Positions 22,406 through 30,905 of a stretch of DNA of 33,030 nucleotides are shown piece by piece. The notes under the pieces were generated by a model. It did no database searches. It saw only the letters and a program-made list of their open reading frames with translations, and was not told where the DNA came from. The DNA comes from Bacillota bacterium (GTDB lineage Bacteria; Bacillota; Clostridia; UBA1381; UMGS1253): positions 1-33,030 of the forward strand of contig JAKJBW010000023.1 of NCBI GenBank assembly GCA_022706785.1, read 5' to 3'. Both the position numbers and the translations under genes were made by a program. Position 1 is the first letter of the stretch, and the number at the start of each line of letters is the position of its first letter.

Positions 22406-25279
22406 ATGGCATTTGAAGAACAGGATTACCGAGGTGCAAAAGACACCGGCAAAAAGCCCGGCGGCTTTGTCAGGATCGTGATATGGGTACTGGCGGTCAT
22501 TGCGGTTATTTTGGTGGTCAGTATGGGCTTTTCCATCCTGGTAGACTATGTCCAGGTCAGGGAAATCGGAGCGGCGTACACAAGCGTATTCTGGACCAAT
22601 ATAAGGATCAAGCTGGTGGCGCAGGCGCTTAGCTTTTTGGTCATTTTTGTGCTGTTTATGGCAAACAACATGGTCATCCGCCAGATATCGCTTAAGACAA
22701 ATGACGACCTGGCGTTTATCCGCCGCTTAACGCCTGTTGTCCTGCTGACGTTTATCGTATCCTTTATTGCCAGCCGTTTCATCAGCGACACGGTATATAC
22801 GCAGTTTTTAATGTTTGCCAATTCCACGGCGTTTAACCAGACCGACCCCGTCTTTTTCCGGGATATCGGCTATTATTTATTCCAGCGCCCCTTTGCGATG
22901 TCTTTGATAGACTCTGTCAAAACCACGCTGATCATTCAGGCGGTGTATACCGCTATCATCTATTTCATGCTGCACGCCAGAAACGGCATAGAAAATTTTG
23001 CGGATATATTCCACCAACGCGGTATCATGGTGCATAATATCATCAATATACTGCTTGTGTTTATCAGCATTGCGCTCTCGTTTCGGTTTATGGCCGAGCA
23101 GGTGCTCTACGGCAGCTTCAGCGGTTTTTTCGGGGCGGGCTTTACCGATATTTATGTGTGGATAAAATATTACGACATAGCGCCTTGGCTGCTTTTGGCG
23201 GTCGTGGTATCAACGGTGTTTTTTCTGGCGGGGCGCAGGATCAAGGCGGGGCTTATCAGTGTCGCGGTGTTTCCCGCGACATGGCTTTTGACGCTGCTTA
23301 TCGCCGGCATTGTACAAATGTTTGTGGTGGCGCCAAACGATATGGCGGCGGAGTCGCCCAACATTTTAAACAACATCTACATGACCCGCGCCGCATACGG
23401 ACTCGATAAGATCGCGCAGGCCGACTTTCCCATTGAAAACACGCTGACACAAGAGGACCTGCAGGACAATGCAGCGACCATGGACAACATACGCATTGTG
23501 GATTTTAACGCCAATCTGGTTGCGCTAAACAAGCTGCAGGCCATACGGCAGTATTACACCTTCCACGATACCGATATCACGTCATACGATGTGGACGGCA
23601 GGCTGACGGCGGTGTCGGTGGCCGCAAGGGAGATCGACAAGGAGCGGCTTTCGGGCGGAAGCGCCGAGGCTTATACAAACCGCACATTCAAATACACGCA
23701 CGGTTACGGCGTTGTGGCAAATCCCATCAACAAAATTACGTCGGAAGGCCAGCCCGATTTTATCATTAAGGGCATGCCCGTCCAGTCGGACCCCGGGGTT
23801 GTGGATGTGGCCCAGCCGCGCATCTACTATGGCGAACTGGCCAGCGACCATGTGATCGTCAACAGCAAGATAAAGGAGCTTGACTATTCGGAAGGCCAGA
23901 GCAGCGCCGAATTTTCGTACGACGGCCAGGGGGGCATAAAGCTTAATTCCTGGAACCGTATCCTGTTCTCCATGATTTACGGCGACTATAAAATGCTGGT
24001 GTCGGGGCAGATCACGCCCCAAAGCAAGCTTTTGCCCAACCGCAATGTGCTTGAAAGGGTCAAAAGGGTAGCGCCGTTTTTTGCGTACGACACAGATCCG
24101 TATATTGTGGTTACCGACGACGGAAGGCTCAAGTGGGTGATAGACGGCTATGCGACATCCGAGCATTTTCCGTACGCCCAAAAGACCGATAAAATCAACT
24201 ATATCCGCAACAGCTTTAAAGTGGTTGTCGACGCCTACGACGGAACGGTGGACTTTTATATCGTAGACCCTTCCGATCCTGTGGTGCAGACTTATGCCAG
24301 AGCGTACCCCACGCTGTTTAAGAGCATACCTATGCCGGAGGATATTTGGGCCCATGTGCGCTACTCCGAGCGCCTGTTCAAGATACAGGCGCAGATGTAT
24401 AAGCGCTATCATGTCACAGACGCGCAGATTTTCTACAACCGTACCGACATATGGGATACCGCAAAGGAGCGCTATTCCAAGAGCGACAGCCAATATATCG
24501 AGCCATATTACAATGTCATCAATATCAAAGGTTTTAACGAGGACGGCGAAAGCCTGCTGCTCACCATGCCCTACACCATAGAAAACAGGGACTATACCAA
24601 CGGCTGGCTTGCGGTGGGCTCGGACAGCAAGTATTACGGCAGGATGGTGTTCTACCGTTTTATAAACGCGGAAAAAAACGCCTACGGCACGCTTCAGATG
24701 GAAAACCGGATCGACAACGACCCGTCCATATCAAGCCAGATGACGTTATGGGGGCAGGGCGGCTCGTCGGTGGTGCGGGGCAATATGATGGTGATACCGG
24801 TGAAGGATTCCCTGCTGTATATAGAGCCGGTGTATATCACGACGCAAAATACGGCAGCCTTCCCCGAGCTTAAAAGGGTGATTGTGGCCTACAAGGAAAA
24901 TATCGCAATGGAAGCCACATTAAAAGAGGCGTTAGACAAGATTTTCGGCGTGGAGCAGGCCAATCAGGGCGGGAAAAAAGGGAGCGGAAAAACGACGGCA
25001 GCAACGCCGGTCCCCGCTGCGGGAGAAACGCAAATAAACGCTGACACCGCGGTGCTTTTCGGTCAGATTGTGGAGCTTTACGGAAAATATAAGCAGTACA
25101 ATGCCGAAAATGACTTTGAAAACGCGGGCAAGGCAATGCGCGATCTTGACGATTATATGCAGCAGGCACAGCAGATGCTCGGCCTTGAGGCAGTATCTCC
25201 GGCTCCGTCCCAGACGCCGCAGGCGTCGGCACAGCCGGACGGCGCCCCCGCATCCGCCGGCCCCGCGCTTAAGCAATAA
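22406..25279 (+). CDS. UPF0182 family membrane protein
   Basis: This 957-residue protein matches the UPF0182 (COG1615) family of unknown function. The N-terminal third has about seven membrane helices (for example VIWVLAVIAVILVVSMGF and LSFLVIFVLFMANNMV), followed by a large, probably extracytoplasmic domain (RVAPFFAYDTDPYIVV, TMPYTIENRDYTNGWLAVG). A Lys/Gly-rich linker, a helical segment (ELYGKYKQYNAENDFENAG) and a low-complexity Pro/Ala/Ser tail end the protein. Of two adjacent ATGs, 22406 has the better distance (8 nt) from GGAGG; 22403 is possible. It follows ftsY after 82 nt and is probably co-transcribed, ending at a hairpin shared with the convergent holin-like gene. Confidence 0.9.
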   Translation: MAFEEQDYRGAKDTGKKPGGFVRIVIWVLAVIAVILVVSMGFSILVDYVQVREIGAAYTSVFWTNIRIKLVAQALSFLVIFVLFMANNMVIRQISLKTNDDLAFIRRLTPVVLLTFIVSFIASRFISDTVYTQFLMFANSTAFNQTDPVFFRDIGYYLFQRPFAMSLIDSVKTTLIIQAVYTAIIYFMLHARNGIENFADIFHQRGIMVHNIINILLVFISIALSFRFMAEQVLYGSFSGFFGAGFTDIYVWIKYYDIAPWLLLAVVVSTVFFLAGRRIKAGLISVAVFPATWLLTLLIAGIVQMFVVAPNDMAAESPNILNNIYMTRAAYGLDKIAQADFPIENTLTQEDLQDNAATMDNIRIVDFNANLVALNKLQAIRQYYTFHDTDITSYDVDGRLTAVSVAAREIDKERLSGGSAEAYTNRTFKYTHGYGVVANPINKITSEGQPDFIIKGMPVQSDPGVVDVAQPRIYYGELASDHVIVNSKIKELDYSEGQSSAEFSYDGQGGIKLNSWNRILFSMIYGDYKMLVSGQITPQSKLLPNRNVLERVKRVAPFFAYDTDPYIVVTDDGRLKWVIDGYATSEHFPYAQKTDKINYIRNSFKVVVDAYDGTVDFYIVDPSDPVVQTYARAYPTLFKSIPMPEDIWAHVRYSERLFKIQAQMYKRYHVTDAQIFYNRTDIWDTAKERYSKSDSQYIEPYYNVINIKGFNEDGESLLLTMPYTIENRDYTNGWLAVGSDSKYYGRMVFYRFINAEKNAYGTLQMENRIDNDPSISSQMTLWGQGGSSVVRGNMMVIPVKDSLLYIEPVYITTQNTAAFPELKRVIVAYKENIAMEATLKEALDKIFGVEQANQGGKKGSGKTTAATPVPAAGETQINADTAVLFGQIVELYGKYKQYNAENDFENAGKAMRDLDDYMQQAQQMLGLEAVSPAPSQTPQASAQPDGAPASAGPALKQ

Positions 25280-25307
25280 GTATACGGCGGCTGTTTCAAT
25301 AATAAAA

Positions 25308-25349
25308 AGCGGTATAGGCCGCTGCTGGGGCAGCACATCCTATACCGCT
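25308..25349. terminator. Bidirectional terminator between UPF0182 and holin-like genes
   Basis: AGCGGTATAGG (25308-25318) pairs perfectly with CCTATACCGCT (25339-25349), and an inner GCTGC-tggg-GCAGC extends the structure. The A-rich left flank (TAAAA) would be a T-rich tail for the minus-strand gene; the plus-strand tail is weaker (CTTCT). Confidence 0.65.
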
Positions 25350-25368
25350 CTTCTCCGGCAGTTTGCGC

Positions 25369-25764
25369 CTATTTGTCCTTATCCTTAAACTTTTCCAGCG
25401 CGTCTTTGAGCTGCTGGGGGATAGGAAGACCCACGCTCGCCCAGTTTTCAATAAAGCTGATACCTTCATTGACAATATAAAAGCCGATTACCAGGCTGCG
25501 TATTTCCGGAAAGCCCACCGCCTGGCCTATAATGTGCGCTACGGCTACCACAAGCAGGATACCGATCTTTTTGATTATCCCTTTATAGCCCACGCTGCTC
25601 GATAAAGTACCTGTGTAGATTGCGCCGAGGACGCCGCTGACATAATCGAGGATCACCATTGCCATCAGTACACCCAGTATCACGTCGAAACCCCCATATA
25701 AGAATGTCAGAACAGCAGCGATCCCTCCGCCTGCGAATTTACAATAGCCAAGTGCATCGTTCAT
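25369..25764 (-). CDS. Phage-type holin family protein (Bacteriophage_holin_4-like)
   Basis: The protein has 131 residues from the chosen ATG. It has three or four hydrophobic segments (GGIAAVLTFLYGGFDVILGV, LMAMVILDYVSGVLGAI, GILLVVAVAHIIGQAVG, LVIGFYIVNEGISFIEN) and a charged tail ending KFKDKDK. The pattern LDYVSG...GYKGIIKKIGILL...NEGISFIENWA is that of the phage holin / toxin-secretion holin family. Such proteins make membrane holes that let endolysins or toxins out, but no endolysin or phage gene is nearby. AAGTGAGG lies 11 nt before ATG 25764, slightly long; the open frame extends to an ATG at 25812 with no ribosome site. It may be a domesticated gene involved in autolysis or protein release. 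Confidence 0.85.
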   Translation of the reverse strand: MNDALGYCKFAGGGIAAVLTFLYGGFDVILGVLMAMVILDYVSGVLGAIYTGTLSSSVGYKGIIKKIGILLVVAVAHIIGQAVGFPEIRSLVIGFYIVNEGISFIENWASVGLPIPQQLKDALEKFKDKDK

Positions 25765-26109
25765 GTTGAAAAATACCTCACTTCCCCATATATCCGGCGC
25801 GTTTGCAGGCATTTCTGCTTCGTAGCGCCTTGTTTGAGCGCTGCTATGCGTTCACCGGTTTTGCTGCGGCGGTATGCGCATCCGTCCACTTTTATATTTG
25901 CAGTCATTTTGTTTTGCCGCGGTATGCGCATCCCAACCTTTTCTGATCCGGCGCAGGACCTGTGGGCAGCGGACATCCGGTGCCCGTCCACCCTTGGCAT
26001 GCCGTCCTGCATACCAGCCACACATTTTATCATATTCGCACTTGCGCGGATTTGTGCATGATCCGGCGGACATTAACGACACCCTCTAAAAAATCAGGAG
26101 GCGGTTTTC
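25765..26109. other. 345-nt intergenic region with a 15-bp direct repeat
   Basis: This lies between the divergent holin-like gene and queH. GCGGTATGCGCATCC occurs twice, at 25869-25883 and 25919-25933, exactly 50 bp apart and each preceded by a TTTTGC-type stretch. Open frames here on both strands are short, overlap each other and lack family features or good ribosome sites, so I do not call a gene. AGGAGG for queH is at the right edge. I see no convincing promoter for either gene. Confidence 0.45.
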
Positions 26110-26655
26110 ATGAACGTGCTTTTGCATGTATGCTGTGCGCCGTGCGCGGTAAAATGCGTCGAGGCGCTGAGAAGCGAGGGGATAGAGCCCCATGGCTTTT
26201 GGTACAATCCGAATATCCACCCTTTTACCGAATATCAAAACAGAAAAAAAGCGCTTGACGCATATGCCGCGGCGGCGGGCATGAAGCTGGCGCAAGGCGG
26301 CGGGTATGGCTTGCGCCCGTTTATAGAAAGCGTGTGGCCGGCGCGCGAGGACCGGTGCGCGGCCTGCTACCGCATACGCCTTGACGCGGCGGCGCAGTAT
26401 GCGGCCCAAAACGGCTTTGATACCTTCACCACTACCCTTCTCATAAGCCCGTACCAAAACCATGAGCTCATCCGCCGTGTGGGCGAACAGGCGGCAAAGC
26501 GGTATGGGGTGAGCTTTTTGCCGCGTGATTTCAGGCCGCTGTTTCGTGAGGGGCAGCATACCGCCCGGGCGATGGGGCTGTATATGCAAAAGTACTGCGG
26601 CTGTGTTTTCAGCGAAGAGGAACGTTATGCCAACAAAAAAAGCGGCGGCGCTTAA
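26110..26655 (+). CDS. queH: Epoxyqueuosine reductase QueH
   Basis: QueH carries out the last step of queuosine synthesis in tRNA, reducing epoxyqueuosine to queuosine, and replaces the cobalamin-dependent QueG in many Firmicutes. The 181-residue protein has the QueH (former DUF208) metal-binding cysteines: C8-C9 with C12 in LLHVCCAPC, C83 and C86 in RCAACYRIRL, and C163 and C165 in QKYCGCVFSEEERY. WYNPNIHPFTEYQNRK is also typical. AGGAGG precedes the ATG. It is a single gene; no other queuosine genes are in the window. Confidence 0.93.
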   Translation: MNVLLHVCCAPCAVKCVEALRSEGIEPHGFWYNPNIHPFTEYQNRKKALDAYAAAAGMKLAQGGGYGLRPFIESVWPAREDRCAACYRIRLDAAAQYAAQNGFDTFTTTLLISPYQNHELIRRVGEQAAKRYGVSFLPRDFRPLFREGQHTARAMGLYMQKYCGCVFSEEERYANKKSGGA

Positions 26656-26658
26656 GCA

Positions 26659-26688
26659 CGGGCACAAAAAAAAGCGCTTTTGCGCCCG
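26659..26688. terminator. Hairpin between convergent queH and the gene at 26705
   Basis: CGGGC-A-CAAAA pairs with TTTTG-C-GCCCG around a central AAAAGCGC, forming an 11-position stem with one mismatch directly after the queH stop. It can serve either strand. Confidence 0.5.
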
Positions 26689-26704
26689 GTTTATGCTGAA
26701 AAAA

Positions 26705-27478
26705 TCACGATTGAGGGGAAAACAGCGGGATAACCTCCTTTTTTAACATATCCTCGGCCTGCCGCCGCGACAGCGGTGAAATTTTTACCATGTCCGCGCC
26801 GGCGTCCTGCAGGCTGTATATGCCGCCGGGGGAATCCGCAAAAACAGCCGAAAAGGTTTCCCGGTTTGTCCTGCAATCCGTGACTACTATCGTGCAATAG
26901 CCCGCCATGCCGCCCAGCGATGCGCACAATGCCGCCGATATATCGGCGCTCAGTCCGCCCGCCTTGAGCAGGCCCGCGCCGCGGACAACGCCGTCAGCAG
27001 CGGTTTCGGCCTTTGCCTTTGCAAGCAGCGCCCTTTTTACAACGATCGCCGGTTCGTCTGTTGTTTCGGCGCTCTGCCAGTGCAAACTGGCGGTTATACT
27101 ATCAAAAAGCTCGCTTTGGCCGGCGAGGCTTTTTATTTTTCTGCCCAGCGGATGCCACGCAAGCTGCACAATACGCCCGTCCTTCCGGTAGAACAGCTCG
27201 CATCTTACGCCGTAGCGGGGATGTGAAATGTCTAATGCCATAAAGGCGTCGCATAGGGCGCACACCGAAACGGCGCCCAGGATCTGGCTGCCTGTGCCGG
27301 GGCCTTTGTGCACAAAACCCTTTTCGGCAAGCGATTTTTGCACCAGCCTGATCTGGCGCGCCGCATCCCAGCCGCCGGATGCGGCGAAGCCGTCGGCAAT
27401 GCCGCGCAGATCGCTTGCGCCTGTAAGCGCGGCAAAGTATAAAAGCTCCTCTGGGGTAAAAACCGCATCTGCTTTCAA
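26705..27478 (-). CDS. Hypothetical protein, 257 residues, TTG start
   Basis: I do not recognise a family. The N-terminus (FTPEELLYFAALTGASDLRGIADGF and KSLAEKGFVHKG) looks like a winged-helix-type helical region. Two later parts share a pattern of beta strands ending in a helix: ALDISHPRYGVRCELFYRKDGRIVQLAWHPLG and GYCTIVVTDCRTNRETFSAVF...SPLSRRQAEDMLKKEV. That suggests a two-lobed fold, faintly like EspG-type secretion chaperones, but this is speculation. There is no signal peptide or membrane helix. The start is TTG at 27478, 8 nt after GGAGG. It is convergent with queH and transcribed in the same direction as the sigma operon, but lies beyond that operon's terminator. Confidence 0.72.
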   Translation of the reverse strand: MKADAVFTPEELLYFAALTGASDLRGIADGFAASGGWDAARQIRLVQKSLAEKGFVHKGPGTGSQILGAVSVCALCDAFMALDISHPRYGVRCELFYRKDGRIVQLAWHPLGRKIKSLAGQSELFDSITASLHWQSAETTDEPAIVVKRALLAKAKAETAADGVVRGAGLLKAGGLSADISAALCASLGGMAGYCTIVVTDCRTNRETFSAVFADSPGGIYSLQDAGADMVKISPLSRRQAEDMLKKEVIPLFSPQS

Positions 27479-27603
27479 AACTCACGCCTCCACGCCGGTG
27501 TATTGGGGATATTTATGCATAAGTGAAAAACGGTGCGGCAGGGCGCAAATGCCGATTTTTCAAATCCCCTGCATTTATCATATTGCGTAAGGGCAAATAA
27601 AAT

Positions 27604-27659
27604 GCACGCAAAGCCATGATTTTTTGCGGAGCTAACGCAAAAATCACAGCCTTGCGTGC
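27604..27659 (-). terminator. Intrinsic terminator of the lysS-sigma operon
   Basis: GCACGCAA at 27604-27611 pairs with TTGCGTGC at 27652-27659, and the stem continues inward through TGATTTTT/AAAAATCA and GCG/CGC with a few mismatches, giving about 24 positions around GAGCTAA. On the minus strand it is followed by ATTTTATTTG. It is 14 nt past the sigma factor stop. Confidence 0.82.
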
Positions 27660-27673
27660 CGTGAAAAAACGGT

Positions 27674-28369
27674 TTAGCGCATGCTTTTCAGGTACATAGC
27701 CTTGAGTTTTTTCAAAACCTTGCGCTCCATGCGTGAAACAAACATTTGTGAGGTGCCTAGCTTTGCGGCGATTTCCTTTTGCGTGTGTTCGTGCTGGTAG
27801 CGGTCACGCACAAAATCACGCTCCTCGTCGGTGAGGGCGCCAAGGCAGTTTTGCACAAAATCCTTTTCTTCCAATGATAAAAAGCCTTCGTCGTCATAGC
27901 CCAAAAGCTCGCTTGCGCTAAGATCGCTGGCAGGGCTTATCTCCTGGTCGAGCGAAACAAAACGCGGAAAGCCCGATCTTGGATATTTGTCGGGATCACC
28001 GCCGCCGGCCCGCCATATCCTGTCCGCCTTGACAAAAATTTCGTACAGCCGCCGCGGAATGCGGATAATATTGCCCTTGTCCCTGAAATAACGCTTGACC
28101 TCGCCCGTCACAGTGGGGGTTGCGAAGGTGGTGAATTTGTTGCCTGTGCCCGGGTCGAAACGCTCGGCGGCGTATAAAAGCCCCAGGCACGCCACCTGAA
28201 ACAGGTCGTCGTAGTCGATGCCCTTGCCGGAAAAATGGCGTGCCACAGCTTCGGCCACATAGATGTAGCGCATGATTATGGCGTTTCGGAGGGCAGGCTT
28301 GCGCGTTTTTTTATATTTTTGAAAAAGCGCTTTTTCAGCGGCCTGCGCCGCGGTGTCGGAAATACCCAT
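27674..28369 (-). CDS. Sigma-70 family factor, SigB/SigF/SigG type
   Basis: The 231-residue protein is an alternative RNA polymerase sigma factor. Region 2 (about 25-100) has GIDYDDLFQVACLGLL, RFDPGTGNKFTTFATP and GEVKRYFRDKGN; region 3 starts with IIRIPRRLYE; region 4 at the C-terminus has HTQKEIAAKLGTSQMFVSRMERKVLKKLK. The FATP...GEVKRYFRD and IPR patterns belong to the SigB/F/G group that controls stress or sporulation. AAGGAG before ATG 28369 includes the stop TAA of the upstream membrane protein gene (28380), 10 nt away, so the two are translationally coupled. No SpoIIAA/SpoIIAB-type regulators are adjacent, so it is not an ordinary sigF operon. Its regulon is unknown. Confidence 0.9.
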   Translation of the reverse strand: MGISDTAAQAAEKALFQKYKKTRKPALRNAIIMRYIYVAEAVARHFSGKGIDYDDLFQVACLGLLYAAERFDPGTGNKFTTFATPTVTGEVKRYFRDKGNIIRIPRRLYEIFVKADRIWRAGGGDPDKYPRSGFPRFVSLDQEISPASDLSASELLGYDDEGFLSLEEKDFVQNCLGALTDEERDFVRDRYQHEHTQKEIAAKLGTSQMFVSRMERKVLKKLKAMYLKSMR

Positions 28370-28379
28370 ATCGTGCTCC

Positions 28380-29066
28380 TTAAGGCTTCGATTTTCCCTG
28401 GCTGATGATATATTCGGCCATCTGCCGCCCGTTTTGGTAGTTGGCCTTCTGCCAGGCGCTTTTGTCGTTTTCACGCATGGGGCGCACGGCCATATACAGC
28501 CCGTCGGGCACAATTCCTTCGATTTCTGTAAAGAACCTGTTTGATTTCAATTCCATCGCATAAACGTGTCCATTCGCACCACGCTTTAAAAGGCTCTGGT
28601 CTATGCCGTAGCGTGTCGTCATTTCGGTAAGGTCATAAAAGTCTGAGCCTGCGTCCGCAAAAAAATTCAGATACTGTTCATCAAACAAAAAAACCACCGA
28701 ATCGCCTGCGGCCATCTCGGCGTAGGCCATCTGGTACATGGAGCCCATTTCCTCAGACTGCTTTTTTTCGCTTAAGTAAATAACGTTTATCTTTGCGACG
28801 TGCTTGCCGTCGCCGTTGATATCAGCCGAACTTGGGCCTAACATGTCCTCCAGCCGGTACGATTCCACCTGCCCCATATTCATGATGCCGCCGATATAGG
28901 TCATGGTGAAGTCGGGCTGTGTTTTAAGCACGCATTCCGCCAAAAGGCCCATAATGCTGATCAGCAGCACAGCGCCTATAATGATGAATTTTTTATAATA
29001 GTACCAGTAGTTTTCCAGCCATCCGCGGGAAAACAGCACACTATGTTTTTTAAAACCGCCGGCCAT
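28380..29066 (-). CDS. Single-pass membrane protein of unknown function, upstream of sigma factor
   Basis: The 228-residue protein has a short basic cytoplasmic N-terminus, one membrane helix (about 27-45, FIIIGAVLLISIMGLLAEC) and an extracellular domain of about 180 residues. The latter contains GDSVVFLFDEQYLNFFADAGSDFYDLTEM and GHVYAMELKSN, which recall pieces of extracellular solute-binding proteins; that likeness is weak. It is encoded between lysS and the sigma factor on the same strand, and its stop forms part of the sigma gene's ribosome site. A role as a membrane sensor or anti-sigma partner is inference from position only, since the cytoplasmic part is only about 26 residues. GGAGG precedes the ATG. 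Confidence 0.75.
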   Translation of the reverse strand: MAGGFKKHSVLFSRGWLENYWYYYKKFIIIGAVLLISIMGLLAECVLKTQPDFTMTYIGGIMNMGQVESYRLEDMLGPSSADINGDGKHVAKINVIYLSEKKQSEEMGSMYQMAYAEMAAGDSVVFLFDEQYLNFFADAGSDFYDLTEMTTRYGIDQSLLKRGANGHVYAMELKSNRFFTEIEGIVPDGLYMAVRPMRENDKSAWQKANYQNGRQMAEYIISQGKSKP

Positions 29067-29153
29067 AGCTTTTCCTCCGTAATATCAAAAATCCTGATAT
29101 GCCTTTCTCGTGCAATACAGCAGATGTGTTTTCCGCCGTCTTCCGTCTGGCCT

Positions 29154-30635
29154 CTATTTGTCCAGTGGCTTCATGGTGGGGAACAGCAGAACATCGCGTA
29201 TGGAATAACTGTCTGTCAGAAGCATCACAAGGCGGTCGATGCCTATGCCAAGCCCGCCGCAGGGCGGCATACCGTATTCTAGCGCAGTGAGGAAATCCTC
29301 GTCTATCATGTTCGCTTCCTCGTCGCCCTTTTCGCGCAGAAGCATCTGACGCATAAACCGTTCGCGCTGATCGAACGGGTCGTTGAGCTCGGAGTAGGCG
29401 TTGGCAAGCTCGCGCGCGGTGATAAACAGCTCGAAGCGCTCGGTTAGCTCCGGGGCGTCCGGCTTCTTTTTGGTGAGCGGCGACACCTCTACGGGGTAGT
29501 CCAGGATAAAGGTGGGCTGCACAAGCTTTTCTTCCACACGCGCTTCAAAGCAGAAGTTTAAAAGCTCCCCGCGCGACATTTTGGCGTCGGGGGAAAGCCC
29601 TGCCGCCTTCACGGCGGCAAGCGCCTGCTCATCAGTGGTCAGCGTATCGAAGTCAATACCGGCGTACAGCTTCACGGCCTCGGTCATGGTGATGCGCCGC
29701 CACGGCGGGGTGAGGTCGATCTCCTCGCCCTGGTAGGCTATCTTCATGGTGCCCAGCACATCGCGGGCTACCGAAGCAATAAGCTGCTCCGTTAAGTTCA
29801 TCATACCGTTGTAGTCGGTAAAGGCTTCGTAGAGCTCAATGGTGGTGAATTCGGGGTTGTGCTTGATGCTCATGCCCTCGTTTCGGAATATGCGTCCCAT
29901 CTCATACACCTTTTCCATGCCGCCCACGATAAGCCGCTTCAAATGCAGCTCGGTCGCTATGCGCAGGTACATGTCCATATCAAGCGTGTTGTGGTGGGTG
30001 ATAAAGGGGCGCGCCGCCGCGCCGCCGGCAATGGTACCCAGCATGGGGGTATCCACCTCAAGGTAGCCGCGCGCGTCCAGGAATGCGCGAATGGCGGTTA
30101 TTATCCTTGAGCGGGTAACGAAGGTCTTTTTCACATCGGGATTGACAATAAGGTCAAGATACCTTTGGCGGTAGCGCAGGTCGGTGTCGGTGAGGCCGTG
30201 GAACTTTTCGGGCAGCGGGAGCATGGATTTTGCAAGCAGCGTGACTTTGGCTGCCCTCACGCTCACTTCCCCGGTTTTGGTTTTGAAAACAGTGCCCTCT
30301 GCGCCTACAATATCGCCGATATCATATTTTTTGATCACGGAATAATCCGCCTCGCCCACCACGTCCTGCTTGATGAAGAGCTGTATCTTGCCGTCGCGGT
30401 CAGAAAGGTCGCAGAACAAAACCTTGCCCATACCGCGTTTGGACATAAGCCTTCCGGCTATACGCACCTCGCTGTCCTCCAGGTTTTCAAAGTCCTGCAG
30501 GATCTGCGCGGAATGGTGGGTGACGCCGTAGGTTGTGACGGCAAAGGGATCCGCGCCGCCCTGACGAAGCTCGGCAAGCTTGTCGCGCCGTATGGCCACA
30601 AGCTCGGAGACGGGCTGGCCTTCAAATTGCTGCAT
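29154..30635 (-). CDS. lysS: Lysyl-tRNA synthetase, class II
   Basis: LysS charges tRNA-Lys. The 493-residue protein has an N-terminal OB-fold anticodon-binding domain ([23 protein letters not shown] in part), then the class II core with motif 2 [38 protein letters not shown], and motif 3 [13 protein letters not shown] near the C-terminus, ending FPTMKP. AGGAGG precedes the ATG. The leader is short and has no T-box features (no room for the anticodon stem and terminator), so ordinary promoter control is likely. It heads a three-gene minus-strand set with the membrane protein and the sigma factor; 87 nt separate it from the second gene. Confidence 0.96.
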   Translation of the reverse strand: MQQFEGQPVSELVAIRRDKLAELRQGGADPFAVTTYGVTHHSAQILQDFENLEDSEVRIAGRLMSKRGMGKVLFCDLSDRDGKIQLFIKQDVVGEADYSVIKKYDIGDIVGAEGTVFKTKTGEVSVRAAKVTLLAKSMLPLPEKFHGLTDTDLRYRQRYLDLIVNPDVKKTFVTRSRIITAIRAFLDARGYLEVDTPMLGTIAGGAAARPFITHHNTLDMDMYLRIATELHLKRLIVGGMEKVYEMGRIFRNEGMSIKHNPEFTTIELYEAFTDYNGMMNLTEQLIASVARDVLGTMKIAYQGEEIDLTPPWRRITMTEAVKLYAGIDFDTLTTDEQALAAVKAAGLSPDAKMSRGELLNFCFEARVEEKLVQPTFILDYPVEVSPLTKKKPDAPELTERFELFITARELANAYSELNDPFDQRERFMRQMLLREKGDEEANMIDEDFLTALEYGMPPCGGLGIGIDRLVMLLTDSYSIRDVLLFPTMKPLDK

Positions 30636-30675
30636 AATGAATCCTCCTATGGTAAACTGTTAAAACGTTTAAAAT

Positions 30676-30704
30676 ATTATACACCATAGTATTAAAGATT
30701 ACAA
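30676..30704 (-). promoter_or_regulatory. Promoter of the lysS operon
   Basis: On the minus strand, -35 TTGTAA (30699-30704), a 17-bp spacer, and a perfect -10 TATAAT (30676-30681). The start would be near 30669, leaving about 34 nt of leader with AGGAGG. Confidence 0.75.
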
Positions 30705-30842
30705 TAAATTTTGCCGATAAACTTGCCAGGCTTTGCGCGCAAAAGCTATATCAAGGAAAATATCCCCCTTAAAAGGCATTGCATGAAAGCCCCGCACAAA
30801 CATAACGGGTGGGCAATTTGTCTAAAATATCGCAAAAAAGGG

Positions 30843-30871
30843 TTGCTTTTTAAATTTTATTCATGTATAAT
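30843..30871 (+). promoter_or_regulatory. Promoter of the stalk-domain protein gene
   Basis: The -35 TTGCTT (30843-30848), a 17-bp AT-rich spacer, and a perfect -10 TATAAT (30866-30871). The start near 30878 leaves a leader of about 28 nt containing GAGGAGGA. Confidence 0.8.
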
Positions 30872-30905
30872 GATACTATCATAGAGGCTTGAGGAGGAAC
30901 AAAGG

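Noticed and set aside
23582..24493. 303-codon minus-strand open frame within the UPF0182 gene
   Set aside because: Antisense to conserved UPF0182 sequence with no independent support.
25761..26082. Small minus-strand frames upstream of the holin-like gene
   Set aside because: They overlap each other in different frames, include the repeated GATGCGCATACCGC segment, and lack ribosome sites or known motifs.
30636..30700. T-box or riboswitch upstream of lysS
   Set aside because: Leader from the predicted start is only about 34 nt, too short for either.
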